Made by a program: the position numbers and the translations under genes
The notes under the pieces: generated by a model
Databases searched by the model: none
Told to the model about the DNA's origin: nothing
Seen by the model: only the letters and a program-made list of their open reading frames with translations
NCBI GenBank assembly: GCA_963665045.2
Contig: CAXXJQ010000002.1
Span: 62,001-126,000 of the forward strand
Direction of reading: 5' to 3'
DNA: 64,000 nucleotides
Origin: JAFGRU01 sp016934985
GTDB lineage: Bacteria > Desulfobacterota > Desulfuromonadia > Desulfuromonadales > JAAYDE01
Shown: positions 1 through 8,786 of the stretch, piece by piece
How the letters are laid out: each line of letters starts with the position of its first letter
Numbering within the stretch: position 1 is the stretch's first letter

Positions 1-1
1 T

Positions 2-1276
2 TCTCAGAAAGATTTCACCGAGGCTCTCTCTACGGGTCGTCCTCCCAATATCGTAAAACTTTTTCCCAATTCAAAAGCACTTATCGTCAGCGGCAAGGCC
101 ATCGACAGAGCTCTCATGGCAAAGGGAAAAGCGATGACCATAGCCGCCAACGGACGCAACCTGCTTGTCGTTCGCGGAGCCCTTGCCGCCGCCCAGCGCG
201 CCAACGCCGCCATCATCCTTGAAATCGCCAAATCTGAGGGGGGCGCCGGGGCCTATTGCGCCGTAAACTTCTGGAACCTGGCAAGGATTGTTGATTCTCT
301 CGCCAACGAAATGGGGATCACGGTACCGGTAGCAATCCATGGGGATCATTACGGAATCAAGGGCGACTCCGACGTGGAAAAAGCCAAGATAGAAATTCCA
401 TCCCTTTTCGATGCGGGTTTAACCTCCATCGCCATCGATGCCTCCCACCTCCCGGACGAAAAGAACCTCCAGGCAAGCATCGACCTGGCGGGTTACGTTC
501 CAGCGTGGGCGGGCCTGGAAACGGAGGTCGGGGAGATCAAGGGCAAGGAGGGGTTATCCACCGTGGAAGAAGCCCTTTACCTGATCCAGGGGCTTAATGC
601 CCATGACATCTTCCCCGACTGGATTGCCCTCAACAACGGGACGACGCACGGCATCGAGGAGAGCGAAGCGGGGATCCAGGTGGAACTCACGGCCAGTATT
701 CATCAGGCCCTGAAACCGTACGGGGTCTCGGGCGCCCAGCATGGAACTTCTGGAAACAGCAGCGAGAGGCTGCGCAGGATCACCGCCGAGACCGCCACGA
801 CCAAAGCCAACGTGGCTACGGCCCTGCAGATGATCTCATGGGGAGTCAAGGTCAACGATTACGGAAACGCGCAGCTGGATAAAAACGGGGAGTTTCAACG
901 CGCCCCCAAAGCCGGCGTCACGGACGATATGTGGGACCAGATGGTCAAGTACGCCCAGGAGAAAGGATGGAAAAAGGGAGACTACAAGAAATTGAACCTT
1001 CCTTTCGAGAACAAACTTCTGGGTCAGTCGCGGGATATCCGGGAGCGGATGGCAAAGTCCGTGGAAGATTTTGTGTATACCTTGCTGACCTCTGTCTTCA
1101 ACGCAGCCGATACGGCGCCCCTGGCGGTGGAAGCCATCCTGGCGGCCGGCTCCTACGACCTTGGGGCGAAGGTCGGGAGGATAGAGGATCCAGCACAGTG
1201 GGATGCTGAAGGGATAAAGGCAAAAGCGGCGGCTCTGGATGCGGATAAAGGCCCGCAGGGGGATTTCGCGGACTAA
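2..1276 (+). CDS. fba: class II fructose-bisphosphate aldolase (5' end outside window)
   Basis: Zinc-dependent aldolase that reversibly splits fructose 1,6-bisphosphate into dihydroxyacetone phosphate and glyceraldehyde 3-phosphate in cytosolic glycolysis and gluconeogenesis. The frame is open from the window edge, so the N-terminus is missing; about 424 codons are visible. Family landmarks are the metal/substrate motif HGDHYGIK, the ETEVGEIKG acidic motif, NNGTTHGIEE and the C-terminal QHGTSGNSSERLRRI stretch. It is longer than the usual 300-360 residue class II enzymes and resembles the extended subtype seen in Geobacter relatives. An ATG at 116 is internal, because conserved coding continues upstream of it. 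The stop is followed by about 50 bp before the next gene, with no clear terminator. Confidence 0.85.
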   Translation, partial: SQKDFTEALSTGRPPNIVKLFPNSKALIVSGKAIDRALMAKGKAMTIAANGRNLLVVRGALAAAQRANAAIILEIAKSEGGAGAYCAVNFWNLARIVDSLANEMGITVPVAIHGDHYGIKGDSDVEKAKIEIPSLFDAGLTSIAIDASHLPDEKNLQASIDLAGYVPAWAGLETEVGEIKGKEGLSTVEEALYLIQGLNAHDIFPDWIALNNGTTHGIEESEAGIQVELTASIHQALKPYGVSGAQHGTSGNSSERLRRITAETATTKANVATALQMISWGVKVNDYGNAQLDKNGEFQRAPKAGVTDDMWDQMVKYAQEKGWKKGDYKKLNLPFENKLLGQSRDIRERMAKSVEDFVYTLLTSVFNAADTAPLAVEAILAAGSYDLGAKVGRIEDPAQWDAEGIKAKAAALDADKGPQGDFAD

Positions 1277-1329
1277 AAAACGGTCCAATATTCAATATTT
1301 CATGGCAATAAAACGAAGGATGCCCGGTC

Positions 1330-2499
1330 TTGAAAAAAAATATTAAAAATTGGTCTGCATTACATTTTCTGGCATCTTTGGGCTCAGGGGGGATGGTGGT
1401 TACTTTTTTTATGTACCTGCTGTTTTGGGTGCCTCATCCCGGCAGGCCTATTCCGGTCTTTACTGACTGGTTTTCTCATATACAAACAGCCGGTACAAGC
1501 AGGCAGGGTATGATTCTGCTCGGGCTTGCCGGCATTTTAGCATTCGGCTGGCTTCATTTCAGATGGCTGATTTTAAATTTCAGTCAATACCGTAGTTTTA
1601 AAAAAAACGGAGGCATTGAGAAAATCACCGGTACCAACGCCCACACGCAACTCATGGCGATACCCTTGACTTATGCTATGAGCATTAACGTGTGTTTTAT
1701 AATTTCAGCCATTTTTATCCCCCATTTATGGGGAATCGTTGAATGGCTTTTTCCCTTTTCCATACTTCTTTTTTTAATAGTTGGTATATGGGCCAGTCGG
1801 ATTTACCTAGCTTTTTTCAGCCATGTCCTGCAACACGGAAGCTTTGATCATACGGCCAACAACTCACTCAGCCAACTTCTGCCCAGTTTTGCCTTTGCCA
1901 TGATCGGTGTTGGTCTCGCCGCCCCAGCTGCAATGAGTCACAATAATATCGTAATCGGCATCAGCTACCTGTTATCGATTTTCTTTACCACAGGTGCTTT
2001 GTTCCTGGGCATGATCAAATTGGTTATCGGTATGAATGACATGTTCAAACATGGTGTCTCTCGAGCCTCATTACCAACACTTTGGGTGGTTATCCCCATA
2101 TTGACTACAGCAGGTATTGCAATGATGCGGTTAAGTCATGGTCTTCATACGTTGGAACTCGGCCATGGAGCATCAAACTTTATTCTACTGGCCATTATTT
2201 TTTCTATTCAGATAGTATTTTTTCTTTTGGGTTGGGCTGTCATGAAACGAATGAATTATTTCCAGACACTTCTCAATCACGAGGAAAATTCACCGGTTAC
2301 GCTGGCTCTTATCTGCCCCGGAGTTGCTTTTGTTGTCATGGGCCATTTTGTGGTTAACAAGGTGATAGTGGCAAGCGGCATTATCAGTAAATTTGGGGCG
2401 GTTTACATTGGGCTTTCTTTTTTATTGATAGTTCTGCAATTCATTACGGGGTGGTTATTAGTAAGGCTTGCAGGCGAACAGTTCAAATATTCAGAGTAG
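1330..2499 (+). CDS. polytopic membrane protein, TsoY-like
   Basis: A 389-residue integral membrane protein with about nine or ten hydrophobic segments. Recognisable stretches are the N-terminal SLGSGGMVVTFFMYLLFW, followed by PHPGRPIP, and the late motif LICPGVAFVVMGHF. These resemble the TsoY family, which includes selenocysteine-containing members, and more distantly TDT-type carriers. That assignment is from memory and tentative. No in-frame UGA is present; cysteines occur in INVCFII and LICPGVA. The start is TTG at 1330, preceded by AAGGA at 1316-1320. Substrate and role are unknown. A selenoprotein gene lies two genes downstream, which may or may not be meaningful. Confidence 0.55.
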   Translation: MKKNIKNWSALHFLASLGSGGMVVTFFMYLLFWVPHPGRPIPVFTDWFSHIQTAGTSRQGMILLGLAGILAFGWLHFRWLILNFSQYRSFKKNGGIEKITGTNAHTQLMAIPLTYAMSINVCFIISAIFIPHLWGIVEWLFPFSILLFLIVGIWASRIYLAFFSHVLQHGSFDHTANNSLSQLLPSFAFAMIGVGLAAPAAMSHNNIVIGISYLLSIFFTTGALFLGMIKLVIGMNDMFKHGVSRASLPTLWVVIPILTTAGIAMMRLSHGLHTLELGHGASNFILLAIIFSIQIVFFLLGWAVMKRMNYFQTLLNHEENSPVTLALICPGVAFVVMGHFVVNKVIVASGIISKFGAVYIGLSFLLIVLQFITGWLLVRLAGEQFKYSE

Positions 2500-2534
2500 A
2501 AAAAATTGGGCCATTATTCACCTTGTCGGCCGAT

Positions 2535-2561
2535 GCCCTTGCCCCCACCCATGGCAAGGGC
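2535..2561. other. perfect inverted repeat between membrane genes
   Basis: GCCCTTGCC at 2535-2543 and its complement GGCAAGGGC at 2553-2561 form a 9-bp stem with a 9-nt loop. It lies 36 bp after the TsoY-like stop. No T-run follows on either strand, so it is not a standard intrinsic terminator. The rest of 2500-2673 holds nothing else recognisable. Confidence 0.45.
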
Positions 2562-2679
2562 CGCATCAAGCCATGCATGGGACTCAACCGCCGCATTCAT
2601 GGGCCAGCTTGCCTTTTCATGGGTGCCAAAAGTTCATTTAACTCTAATGTGCTGAACAGTTTCGGGGAATAATTTGCCC

Positions 2680-3510
2680 ATGGATGCCGAAATCGTTTTG
2701 TTTGCCTTTGGGCTGACTCTTCTGGCAGGTCTTGCCACCGGCATAGGCAGCGCCCTGGCCTTTTTTATGAAGACCACCAATACAAGGTTCTTGTCATTGG
2801 CCCTTGGTTTTTCAGCAGGAGTTATGATCTATGTATCCTTTGTCGAGATTTTTTTTAAAGCCAAGGAGGAGTTAATCACGGTCTTGGGTGAGGGGCCGGG
2901 TACATGGGCGACGGTCGGGGCATTTTTCGGTGGGATCGCACTTATTGCTTTTATAGATTTACTTGTTCCAAACTATGAGAACCCCCACGAACTTCATTCC
3001 ATTGAAGAGATGGAGCAGGGAATCGAAAAACTTCCTCAGAACCAGTCGCACGATTTTGCCAAACTTCACCGTATGGGGCTTTTTACTGCTTTGGCCATCG
3101 GCATTCACAATTTTCCTGAGGGGCTGGCGACATTTACCGCAGGCCTGACCGACCCTCAACTTGGAGTGGCCATTGCTGTAGCTATCGCCATCCATAATAT
3201 TCCCGAGGGAATCGCCGTCTCTGTCCCCATTTATTATGCCACCGGCAGTCGGCGAAAGGCTTTCAGGCTTTCTTTTCTTTCAGGCCTTTCCGAACCAGTC
3301 GGAGCTCTGGTGGGATACCTTATCCTTCTGCCATTTTTCTCGCCGGCAGTTTTCGGAATACTCTTTGCCGGCGTAGCCGGAATTATGGTTTACATTTCAT
3401 TGGATGAGTTATTACCGGCGGCGCAGGAATATGGTGAACATCATTTTTCTATTGTCGGACTTATCGGTGGCATGGCTGTCATGGCTTTGAGTCTTCTCAT
3501 GTTCATCTGA
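2680..3510 (+). CDS. zupT: ZIP-family metal transporter ZupT
   Basis: Inner-membrane importer of zinc and other divalent metals, ZIP family (GufA/ZupT branch), about 276 residues. Two signature histidine motifs mark the metal path in adjacent helices: HNFPEG near residue 143 and HNIPEG near residue 172. About eight membrane segments are visible. Between helices 3 and 4 is an acidic, histidine-containing loop (HELHSIEEMEQGIEKL). ATG at 2680 is preferred. A TTG two codons upstream (2674) is also in frame, and the GGGGA at 2663-2667 could serve either. No metal-responsive operator is obvious upstream. Confidence 0.9.
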   Translation: MDAEIVLFAFGLTLLAGLATGIGSALAFFMKTTNTRFLSLALGFSAGVMIYVSFVEIFFKAKEELITVLGEGPGTWATVGAFFGGIALIAFIDLLVPNYENPHELHSIEEMEQGIEKLPQNQSHDFAKLHRMGLFTALAIGIHNFPEGLATFTAGLTDPQLGVAIAVAIAIHNIPEGIAVSVPIYYATGSRRKAFRLSFLSGLSEPVGALVGYLILLPFFSPAVFGILFAGVAGIMVYISLDELLPAAQEYGEHHFSIVGLIGGMAVMALSLLMFI

Positions 3511-3928
3511 AAAAATGTTTTGGGGCTGGAAGGAAGAAAAAACCAAAGCTTTGGCTAAAGAAGGACGATTGGAATAAAATTGAATCCAAAAATTGTCCCC
3601 AAAAAGAATAAAAATGGTTTGTCCCAAAATTAATCGGGCCATTTTTTCTTTCGGTAGAATTTTTGGTACACATTAGCAATTTGCCAACCCCCTTTTTGTT
3701 ATTGTTTGCGGTGACTTGATAATGGAGCCCTGCTTATTTTCCTTTTGGAACCAACGTTTTTTGGCGCTTTCCCTGCCCAAAAATAAAAAAAGTTTCCAGA
3801 TAACCTGCCGAAGTTGCAACTTTTACCACCTGTGATAACGTTCCTTAAAGATATTCTGAACAAGGTATGCAAACAAATATTTTCACCTGCAATTTTTACA
3901 GGCTAAAAAACCTGAAAGGAGGAAAGGA
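3511..3928. other. intergenic region upstream of selenoprotein gene
   Basis: A 418-bp AT-rich gap between zupT and the peroxiredoxin. It must hold the peroxiredoxin promoter, but no pair of -35/-10 boxes stands out. No open frame with a ribosome site, no RNA gene and no repeat was recognised. Confidence 0.4.
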
Positions 3929-4648
3929 ATGGCGGAAAAACCCAAAGCTGGTTGCGCCCGGCCAACCGGGGGGCCGGTCGGCCAGAAAAAACCAGCACAA
4001 GCAGATGACAAAACTCAACCACAAGAGGAGGTAAAGAAAATGATCCAAGTTGGAAAGCCTGCGCCCGATTTTTCCGCTCCTGCTTATCACAAAGGTGATT
4101 TTACCTCTGTGCAACTATCGAAATTTCTTGGCAAATGGGTGGTGCTGTGTTTTTACCCGGGTGACTTCACCTTCGTTTGAGCAACCGAAATAGCGGCGGT
4201 CGCCGCTAACTGCGATAAGTTTCGGGAACTCGATGTTGAGATATTGTCGATGAGTGTTGACAGTGTTTTTGTTCACAAAATGTGGAACGACAACGAACTG
4301 GTAAAAATGGTTAATGGGGGCGTGCCTTTTCCCATGCTTTCAGACGGCGGTGGGAAGGTCGGAGCCGCCTTTGGAGTATACGATGAAGACGCTGGAGTTG
4401 AAAACCGCGGCCGGTTTATTATCGACCCGGACGGGGTTATCCAGGCCTACGAGGTGCTAACTCCACCCGTGGGCAGGCATGTTGCCGAGACCCTGCGGCA
4501 GATCCAAGCCTTCCAACTGGTAAGGGCCACAGGAGGAGCCGAGGCTACTCCTTCGGGCTGGAAACCCGGGAAAATTACTCTCAAACCCGGCCCTGATCTT
4601 GTGGGCAAAGTATGGCAGGTATGGAAAAAAGACATGGAATCTGATTAG
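3929..4648 (+). CDS. prxU: selenocysteine-containing peroxiredoxin (PrxU type), UGA at 4178 read as Sec
   Basis: Thiol/selenol peroxidase of the AhpC/TSA family that reduces hydrogen peroxide and organic peroxides in the cytoplasm. The frame continues through an in-frame TGA (4178-4180) exactly where the peroxidatic residue belongs: FTFV-U-ATEIAAVA, versus FTFVCPTE in cysteine enzymes. Downstream motifs match the family in the same frame (SVDSVFVHKMW, PFPMLSD, RGRFIIDPDG, GWKPG). The resolving cysteine position near the C-terminus reads ATPSGW, so a typical 2-Cys cycle is unlikely. Two starts are possible: ATG 3929 after AGGAGG, giving 239 aa, and internal ATG 4040 after GAGGAGG, giving 202 aa with Sec as residue 47. 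The longer form adds a 37-residue hydrophilic N-terminal extension containing one cysteine. Confidence 0.88.
4178..4207 (+). promoter_or_regulatory. bacterial SECIS element directing Sec insertion
   Basis: Immediately after the UGA (4178-4180), an 11-nt spacer leads to a perfect hairpin: AGCGGC (4192-4197), loop GGTC (4198-4201), GCCGCT (4202-4207). An 11-nt spacing from UGA to the mini-helix and a GGUC apical sequence are the features SelB recognises in E. coli fdhF. The unpaired bulged U of the E. coli element is absent. It overlaps coding sequence, as bacterial SECIS elements do. Confidence 0.8.
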
Positions 4649-4764
4649 CCCAAAAGGCCAATAGCCGGAAAATTTTGGTTTCTATTCGGATGTCAATCAT
4701 GCTCTCTTAAATAGCCGTTCGGGGGCGTTTTCCAGGCCGTTACTGCACTTATCAAACGAAAAAA

Positions 4765-4795
4765 GGGATGGAAGCTTGCTTCCGTCCCTTTTTTT
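4765..4795. terminator. bidirectional intrinsic terminator between prxU and mop
   Basis: A 10-bp stem (4765-4774 with 4779-4788, one G-T pair) and a 4-nt loop is followed by seven T on the plus strand and flanked by an A-run on the other side. It can therefore end both the convergent prxU and mop transcripts. Confidence 0.85.
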
Positions 4796-4871
4796 CTCCT
4801 GGCCCTGATACCCTATAAACGCTCCAGCACACCTTTCGCATCCGCAACCACGCGGGATGCACTATTGCGTT

Positions 4872-5087
4872 CTATTGATGATCCACCCCTATCATAATGT
4901 TGGAGGCCTTGATCACAGCATAAGCATCCTTCCCCTCCTTGAGACCCAAATCCTTCACCGCTTCTTTTGTGATAATGGAAGTGAGGCAGTATCCCCCGGG
5001 AAGTTCAAGAATGATTTCCGAATTGACTGCTCCTTCGATGACTTTTTTCACTTTCCCCTTGAGGCAATTGCGCGCGCTCAGTTTCAT
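4872..5087 (-). CDS. mop: Mop-type molybdenum-binding protein (TOBE domain)
   Basis: A 71-residue single TOBE domain, the usual length of molbindins, which bind molybdate or tungstate in the cytoplasm as oligomers. Typical features are the opening MKLSARNCLKGKV, the central IILELPGG and the KEGKDAYAVIKASNIMIGV ending. The start is well supported by an AGGAGG ribosome site 7 nt upstream on the minus strand. It is a single gene with a convergent partner, prxU. No modABC genes lie in the window. Molybdenum or tungsten storage for formate dehydrogenase-type enzymes is the likely role. Confidence 0.88.
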   Translation of the reverse strand: MKLSARNCLKGKVKKVIEGAVNSEIILELPGGYCLTSIITKEAVKDLGLKEGKDAYAVIKASNIMIGVDHQ

Positions 5088-5831
5088 AGTGTTCCTCCTT
5101 TTGTTTTGCCCTGAATTTCCATTTAACTAATTTTAACAAGGGAAAGGCATACTGCAAAAACCTTTTTCCCCGGCAGAAAAAATCAACAGGAGGTAGATTC
5201 AATACGCTGAATTCATTTTTCTTGAGTTTTTCCCGACACAGAACCCCCTCGCCTTTTCTCAAGCAAAAGTCGTTATCCGCTCAGAAACCAGTTTCAACAG
5301 CAGGTTCTTCTACCTCGCTGCCTGTCAATGGCTTTCGCTCTGAATACAGGGTTATCGGCCTGGCCATAATTTGATCATATCAAATTTGTACATTTACAAT
5401 TTTGATGAATTTTCATTGTCTTTTCCCGGAATCCAGTCCATTTTTTAAAAGCCTGAGCAACAATTTTTCCTTCGGCGCTTATGGCAGAAATTGACGGCAA
5501 AGAAGAGAACCATGCTTCTCATTCTTTAAGCCCTACAATTCCTCAACATAAGTATTGGAGGTGCTATCTGGCTGTAATCAAATGTTTTTTTTAAACAAAG
5601 CTATCGATTTTTTATATTTTTTATCGATATTATTTGATATTTCGAGATATTTATTCTGATCATTTTAAAAGTGGGCCAATGCAGGTGGGGCGGGAGAATA
5701 TAGCCGGGGGAAAAGAACACAAAAGGATTTAACAGTTTTTCCTTTTCCTGAGCAAACAACCTCCCGTAAAGGGCATGGATTTTTTCCGACCAAAGGCTTA
5801 GATTTAAAGATAAGAGTTTAACCTTTCCGTT
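5088..5831. other. 744-bp AT-rich intergenic region with a paired ATCGAT motif
   Basis: No supported gene. Around 5590-5660 the sequence is very AT-rich. It carries TATCGAT at 5602-5608 and TATCGATA at 5622-5629, palindromic cores 20 bp (two helical turns) apart, which suits a dimeric repressor or activator. The distance to mop (about 500 bp) makes the radical SAM gene downstream the more likely target. Purely inferential. Confidence 0.35.
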
Positions 5832-5876
5832 TTGATGTGCCCAATCCTTTACTGCCTGAAAAACAGCGTGCCGAAG

Positions 5877-6752
5877 ATGCGATACGAAGGTCCAATTTAC
5901 AGGCCCCCCAGCGAAGCGGACTCCCTTTTGATACAGGCCACCGTCGGCTGTCCCAACAATTGCTGTACCTTCTGCATGGTCTATAAAGATGGAATCAAGT
6001 ATAAGGTTCGAGCGGTAGAGGATATCAAGGAAGACATGCGGGAAGCGGCAGAAAGACAGGGCGAGTACGTACGAACGCTCTTCTTTCCTGCAGGCAATAC
6101 CATCGCCATGAAGACTGAAGAGTTATGTGAAATTTGCCGGTATGCCAAAGACCTTTTTCCCCATCTCGAACGTATAACCGTCTACGGGTCTTCCCAATAT
6201 ATCGCCCCCAAAGGGCCAGAGGGCATGAAAAAGCTTGCAGAAGCGGGCCTCTCCCGGGTTCATGTTGGCCTCGAATCAGGCGACGACGAGGTCTTGAGAC
6301 TCATTCAAAAAGGAACCGACAGTCAAAAACAAATTGCGGCCGGTAAATACGTCATGGAGGCCGGGATTGAACTTAGCCTTTATGTCATTCTCGGTATCGG
6401 CGGAAAAGAAAGGACCCACCAGCATGCGGTGGAAACCGCCAGTGTCCTCAATCAGATTTCCCCGGATTTCATCCGCTTGAGAACGTTTGTTCCCAAGATC
6501 AATACGCCTCTCTTAAAAGAGGTATTGGATGGGACTTTCGAAATGCTGGGTCCCCACGACGTTCTCCGGGAAACGGCCGAAATCATCAAACGTTTGAACC
6601 TAAACTCCTATCTGACCAGCGACCACTATACCAATTACATCAATATCGAAGGTCAATTGCCGGCCGCCAAAGAACCAATGCTGCAGAGCATCAAAGCCGC
6701 CCTCCAGAAAAGCGAAGACCAGTTCCGGCCGTTCTTCGTCGGCGACCAATAA
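5877..6752 (+). CDS. radical SAM protein with CX4CX2C cluster motif
   Basis: A 291-residue radical SAM enzyme of unknown substrate. The cluster motif reads GCPNNCCTFC. It fits CX4CX2C (the variant found in the family with GC-x4-CTFC-x-MYK) or CX3CX3C, but not the canonical CX3CX2C. Other visible features are FFPAGNT after strand 2, GLSRVHVGLESGDDEVL (SAM-ribose region) and YVILGIGG. Relatives usually begin at the segment RYEGPIYRPPSE, which favours ATG 5877. An earlier TTG/ATG at 5832/5835 would add 14-15 residues and has no ribosome site. The gene stands alone and is followed by an intrinsic terminator. An anaerobic maturation or tRNA-type reaction is possible but not shown. Confidence 0.8.
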   Translation: MRYEGPIYRPPSEADSLLIQATVGCPNNCCTFCMVYKDGIKYKVRAVEDIKEDMREAAERQGEYVRTLFFPAGNTIAMKTEELCEICRYAKDLFPHLERITVYGSSQYIAPKGPEGMKKLAEAGLSRVHVGLESGDDEVLRLIQKGTDSQKQIAAGKYVMEAGIELSLYVILGIGGKERTHQHAVETASVLNQISPDFIRLRTFVPKINTPLLKEVLDGTFEMLGPHDVLRETAEIIKRLNLNSYLTSDHYTNYINIEGQLPAAKEPMLQSIKAALQKSEDQFRPFFVGDQ

Positions 6753-6825
6753 ATATGTATTAAATTTCGCCAGTTTTTTGCCCGAAGTGACAATCAGCGA
6801 GGGGTTAAAAGAATTTTAAAGAAGG

Positions 6826-6864
6826 AAAAGGATATCCCGCTTGCTGGGGATATCCTTTTCTCTT
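6826..6864 (+). terminator. strong intrinsic terminator after the radical SAM gene
   Basis: A 13-bp perfect stem (6826-6838 with 6847-6859) with an 8-nt loop ends in a T-rich tail; the A-rich 5' arm also allows function on the minus strand. It separates the radical SAM gene from the convergent FAD oxidoreductase. Confidence 0.85.
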
Positions 6865-6953
6865 TCTCTCTTATGGTGAGAAAGGCTCCTACCAGGTGCC
6901 TCGAGTACAGCTTCGAGGCAAAAGGCGAAGCAGGGCCGTTTCTTAAAGTCCTT

Positions 6954-8303
6954 TTAATTTCTTAACGTTTTTGCAACAATTTCTGCCGCTTTAACAAGAG
7001 GGAATCCTGCAGGAGAAGCTGTCAATAAGGGTTGTGTTCCGATTTGAGTCATAATTAAATCATGGACTGTCATGTGGTTTTGAATGGCAACACCGATGGT
7101 ATTAGTCAATTGGCCGGCACATTTGCCTCCAAGTACTTCACCGCCAAGGATAACACCTGATTGTTTACATACAATAAGCTTGACTGTTTCTTTGTGGGCG
7201 TCTTCTAACTTCCCCGGATGGCGGTTGACGCCTGTAAAAGAACCAGCAACAATTTTGAAACCTTCCTTAATTGCTGCTTTCTCTATTAGACCTGCTACGC
7301 CATATGCTGTTTCCCCAATACATGTTGAGTAAATACCAACGGTTCCTTTAAAAACACTGAAAGTATTAAGTTCATATAAATTCAATGCTGCTATACGGGC
7401 TTCCGTACAAGCAGTTGATGCAAGCATAATCCCACTCAGTTTACCAGTTGCAAAGTCAACTTTTTCTGCGCAGTCACCAGCTGCGAAAACATCTTCAATA
7501 GATGTACGACGATATTGATCCGCTTTTATAAATCCATATTCATTAAGGGCTAATCCCATATCTTCGGCTAAAGATGTATTTGGTTTATAACCCAATGACA
7601 ATATTACGGCATCAGCTTCTATAGAACTCCCGTCATTAAAAGTAACACCTTCTACTTTGCCATTTCCAGTAATCGATTTAATTCCACAATTAGTTTTAAC
7701 ATTTACTTTCCGATTAACTAATTTTTCTTGAGCATCCAAACAAAATTCATCGTCAAATGTTGCACCTAGAACAGTAGGTAAAATCTCTACCAATGTTATT
7801 TCTTTTCCAATTTTATTTAATTCATCGGATACTTCTACGCCAATAAAACCTGCGCCAACAACAACGATCTTTTTTAGCCCGGCAAGTTTTTCTTGTATAT
7901 GATCAAGGTATATTTTATCTTTAGGAATTGTATAAACGTTTTCTAACTCTGTTCCGTCTAGCCAACTTGGAATTGTCGGCGTTGAACCTGTTCCCACAAT
8001 TAACTTTTCATAAACAAGTGTTTCCCCTGATTTGGTCTGACATGATTTTGCTTTTGCATCTACTTTCACAACTTCATCAACAAGAATATCTACACCCAAT
8101 TTAATTAACCCATCATCCGGCAAGATATTATTGTCGCTAGACCCTGTCGTTCCATAAATATATGGAATACCACAGGGAATCATAACCTTTCCTTCTTTTC
8201 TAACAACGGTTACTTTTTTGTCCGGATAGTTTGACTTGGCTGTCATTGCTGCTACCAGTCCAGTTGCACTACCACCGATTACCAATACATCTGTCTTTTT
8301 CAT
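6954..8303 (-). CDS. FAD-dependent pyridine nucleotide-disulfide oxidoreductase (CoA-disulfide reductase / NADH oxidase type)
   Basis: A 449-residue cytoplasmic flavoprotein. Order of domains: N-terminal FAD-binding (TDVLVIGGSATGL), a single redox cysteine in MIPCGIPYIYG as in CoA-disulfide reductases and NADH oxidases, NAD-binding fold (VVVGAGFIGVEV), second FAD motif (FAAGDCAE), and dimerisation domain. The reading frame extends 41 codons upstream, but ATG 8303 has GGAGG 8 nt before it and begins right at the flavin motif, so it is the likely start. Codon and base usage are clearly more AT-rich than in the neighbours, which suggests horizontal acquisition, possibly from a Firmicute. Natural substrate (CoA disulfide, polysulfide or oxygen) cannot be told from sequence. 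Confidence 0.85.
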   Translation of the reverse strand: MKKTDVLVIGGSATGLVAAMTAKSNYPDKKVTVVRKEGKVMIPCGIPYIYGTTGSSDNNILPDDGLIKLGVDILVDEVVKVDAKAKSCQTKSGETLVYEKLIVGTGSTPTIPSWLDGTELENVYTIPKDKIYLDHIQEKLAGLKKIVVVGAGFIGVEVSDELNKIGKEITLVEILPTVLGATFDDEFCLDAQEKLVNRKVNVKTNCGIKSITGNGKVEGVTFNDGSSIEADAVILSLGYKPNTSLAEDMGLALNEYGFIKADQYRRTSIEDVFAAGDCAEKVDFATGKLSGIMLASTACTEARIAALNLYELNTFSVFKGTVGIYSTCIGETAYGVAGLIEKAAIKEGFKIVAGSFTGVNRHPGKLEDAHKETVKLIVCKQSGVILGGEVLGGKCAGQLTNTIGVAIQNHMTVHDLIMTQIGTQPLLTASPAGFPLVKAAEIVAKTLRN

Positions 8304-8786
8304 TCTACGGCCTCCAAGTGATAAAAAATTCTCGGCCCCGACAGCCTCCCAAAATGAATTAGTTAAATCCTCCACTTCAATAAAACCCCTGTCAACAAAA
8401 AAATCCCCCAAGCCCGTCAAATTCACCTTGGGCTAAACCGGGGGAGATAATACCTATTGGGATGATGAACGCTGAAATCCATATCCTGAAAAAATGGGGG
8501 GGGGCATCCCGAATGGCGCTAGTTTAAGGGGTTGTCGCACGATCTTCGTTCCGGTGTGGGCACTCTTTCATTTCACGTCGTGGAGAGGTGACCCTCTGGT
8601 AAATTTCGGGTCGTCGTTTGACACACCGGGGTTCCTTCTCCCCGGTCTTTGTCGTGCCGGAGTATTGTTTATGGCCTCATATAAGTCACTGATTAACCGA
8701 AAGCGTTCTTGGATACTGATTTTGGTCCGATAACGCATGGGCGGCGTGGGTAAGAAAAATGAAACCAATTTTTCGATAAACAGCGA
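8304..8786. other. intergenic region with a possible gene remnant
   Basis: A 483-bp gap. On the minus strand, 8568-8735 can be read as a short basic peptide (MRYRTKISIQERFRLISDLY at its start) with no ribosome site and no recognised relatives. It may be the leftover of a decayed gene. Nothing else is supported. Confidence 0.25.

Noticed and set aside
4244..4648. separate short gene after the TGA at 4178
   Set aside because: It is the C-terminal part of the peroxiredoxin; family motifs continue in the same frame before and after the TGA.
8494..8768. small open frames on both strands
   Set aside because: No ribosome site or recognised similarity; listed only as a possible remnant.
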